Below are positions 5,788 to 5,984 of a stretch of 5,984 bases of DNA, piece by piece. The notes below the pieces were generated by a model, which saw nothing but the letters and a program-made list of their open reading frames with translations, ran no database searches and was not told the origin of the DNA. The stretch is from Acidobacteriota bacterium (GTDB taxonomy: Bacteria > Acidobacteriota > Thermoanaerobaculia > Multivoradales > SZUA-115). How positions within the stretch are numbered: the stretch's first letter is position 1; every line of letters begins with the position of its first letter. The position numbers and the translations under genes are program-made. The stretch lies in NCBI GenBank assembly GCA_003231035.1, contig QIHU01000440.1:1-5984 (forward strand), read 5' to 3'.

Positions 5788-5984
5788 TTACAGAGCGGCC
5801 CTTTTCTGATCATTGAAGTCGGCTGGCCCCACCACCTCTTCCGCCACATCGCTCTCTTCCGTGCCGAGCTGTTCGAGCAGACTCTCCGTCTCGGCAACGG
5901 CGTCCATGTTGCCGGTAGCCCGGTGGTAGGCGGCGCTGAGTTTCAAATCCTTGCGGCTGAGCGTGCCGCGCCGGGCCAGCGAGA
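5788..5984 (-). CDS. Unrecognised protein, C-terminal 64 residues, 5' end outside window
   Basis: On the minus strand a frame is open from the right edge to a TAA at 5788-5790, with no start inside the window. It reads SLARRGTLSRKDLKLS, then a helix-like stretch with AAYHRATGNMDAVAETESLL, and ends in an acidic segment and DFNDQKRAAL. Third positions are G/C-rich, unlike the neighbouring operon, which supports real coding of host type. It converges on the defence operon with 12 bases between the two stops and no visible terminator hairpin. I cannot assign a family from this tail. Confidence 0.6.
   Translation of the reverse strand, partial: SLARRGTLSRKDLKLSAAYHRATGNMDAVAETESLLEQLGTEESDVAEEVVGPADFNDQKRAAL

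Noticed and set aside
1..5984. CRISPR array, tRNA, rRNA or insertion sequence
   Set aside because: No spaced repeats of 23-40 bases, no cloverleaf-like sequence and no transposase coding were seen on either strand.

Overview
This is a piece of bacterial chromosome of high GC content, made of two compositionally different parts. The outer parts (1 to about 3000, and about 5790 to the right edge) are GC-rich: single 60-base lines I counted by hand give around 65% GC, with G/C-ending codons. The middle (about 3001-5790) is lower, roughly 45-57% in the lines I counted, with mixed third positions. I cannot name the phylum; a GC-rich soil, marine or metagenome-derived bacterium fits.

Left part: the C-terminal 197 residues of a DUF1116 protein, the family of YlbE/AllG (a subunit of oxamate carbamoyltransferase in allantoin breakdown). 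A 72-base array of six 12-bp tandem units follows. Next is a gene for the large molybdopterin subunit of a xanthine dehydrogenase/CoxL-type hydroxylase, in the same direction. This gene is not intact. It reads in three successive frames because two short stretches of conserved sequence are missing, near 2228 and near 2703. It is either a recent pseudogene or the result of assembly errors. The two genes suggest a purine, allantoin or related N-heterocycle catabolic cluster.

Middle part: after a 378-base gap with no convincing gene comes a tight three-gene operon. The first gene is a bacterial gasdermin (bGSDM, 262 aa, with a cysteine at residue 4). The second, 16 bases downstream, is a cytosolic-looking subtilisin-family (S8) serine protease with an intact Asp/His/Ser triad and an N-terminal region resembling a prodomain. 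The third starts 2 bases after the protease stop. It encodes a 99-aa protein whose last 30 residues look like an inhibitor-I9/subtilase-propeptide fold. Known bacterial gasdermins are anti-phage abortive-infection effectors: a neighbouring protease removes a short C-terminal tail and the freed protein forms membrane pores. I therefore read this as a bGSDM defence system in which the protease is a subtilase and a separate small protein may hold it in check. The separate I9-like regulator is the part most likely to be undescribed.

Right edge: a convergent minus-strand gene of host-like composition enters the window. Only its last 64 codons are visible, and its stop lies 12 bases from the end of the defence operon. 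The lower-GC operon therefore sits between GC-rich host genes, as expected for an acquired defence cassette.
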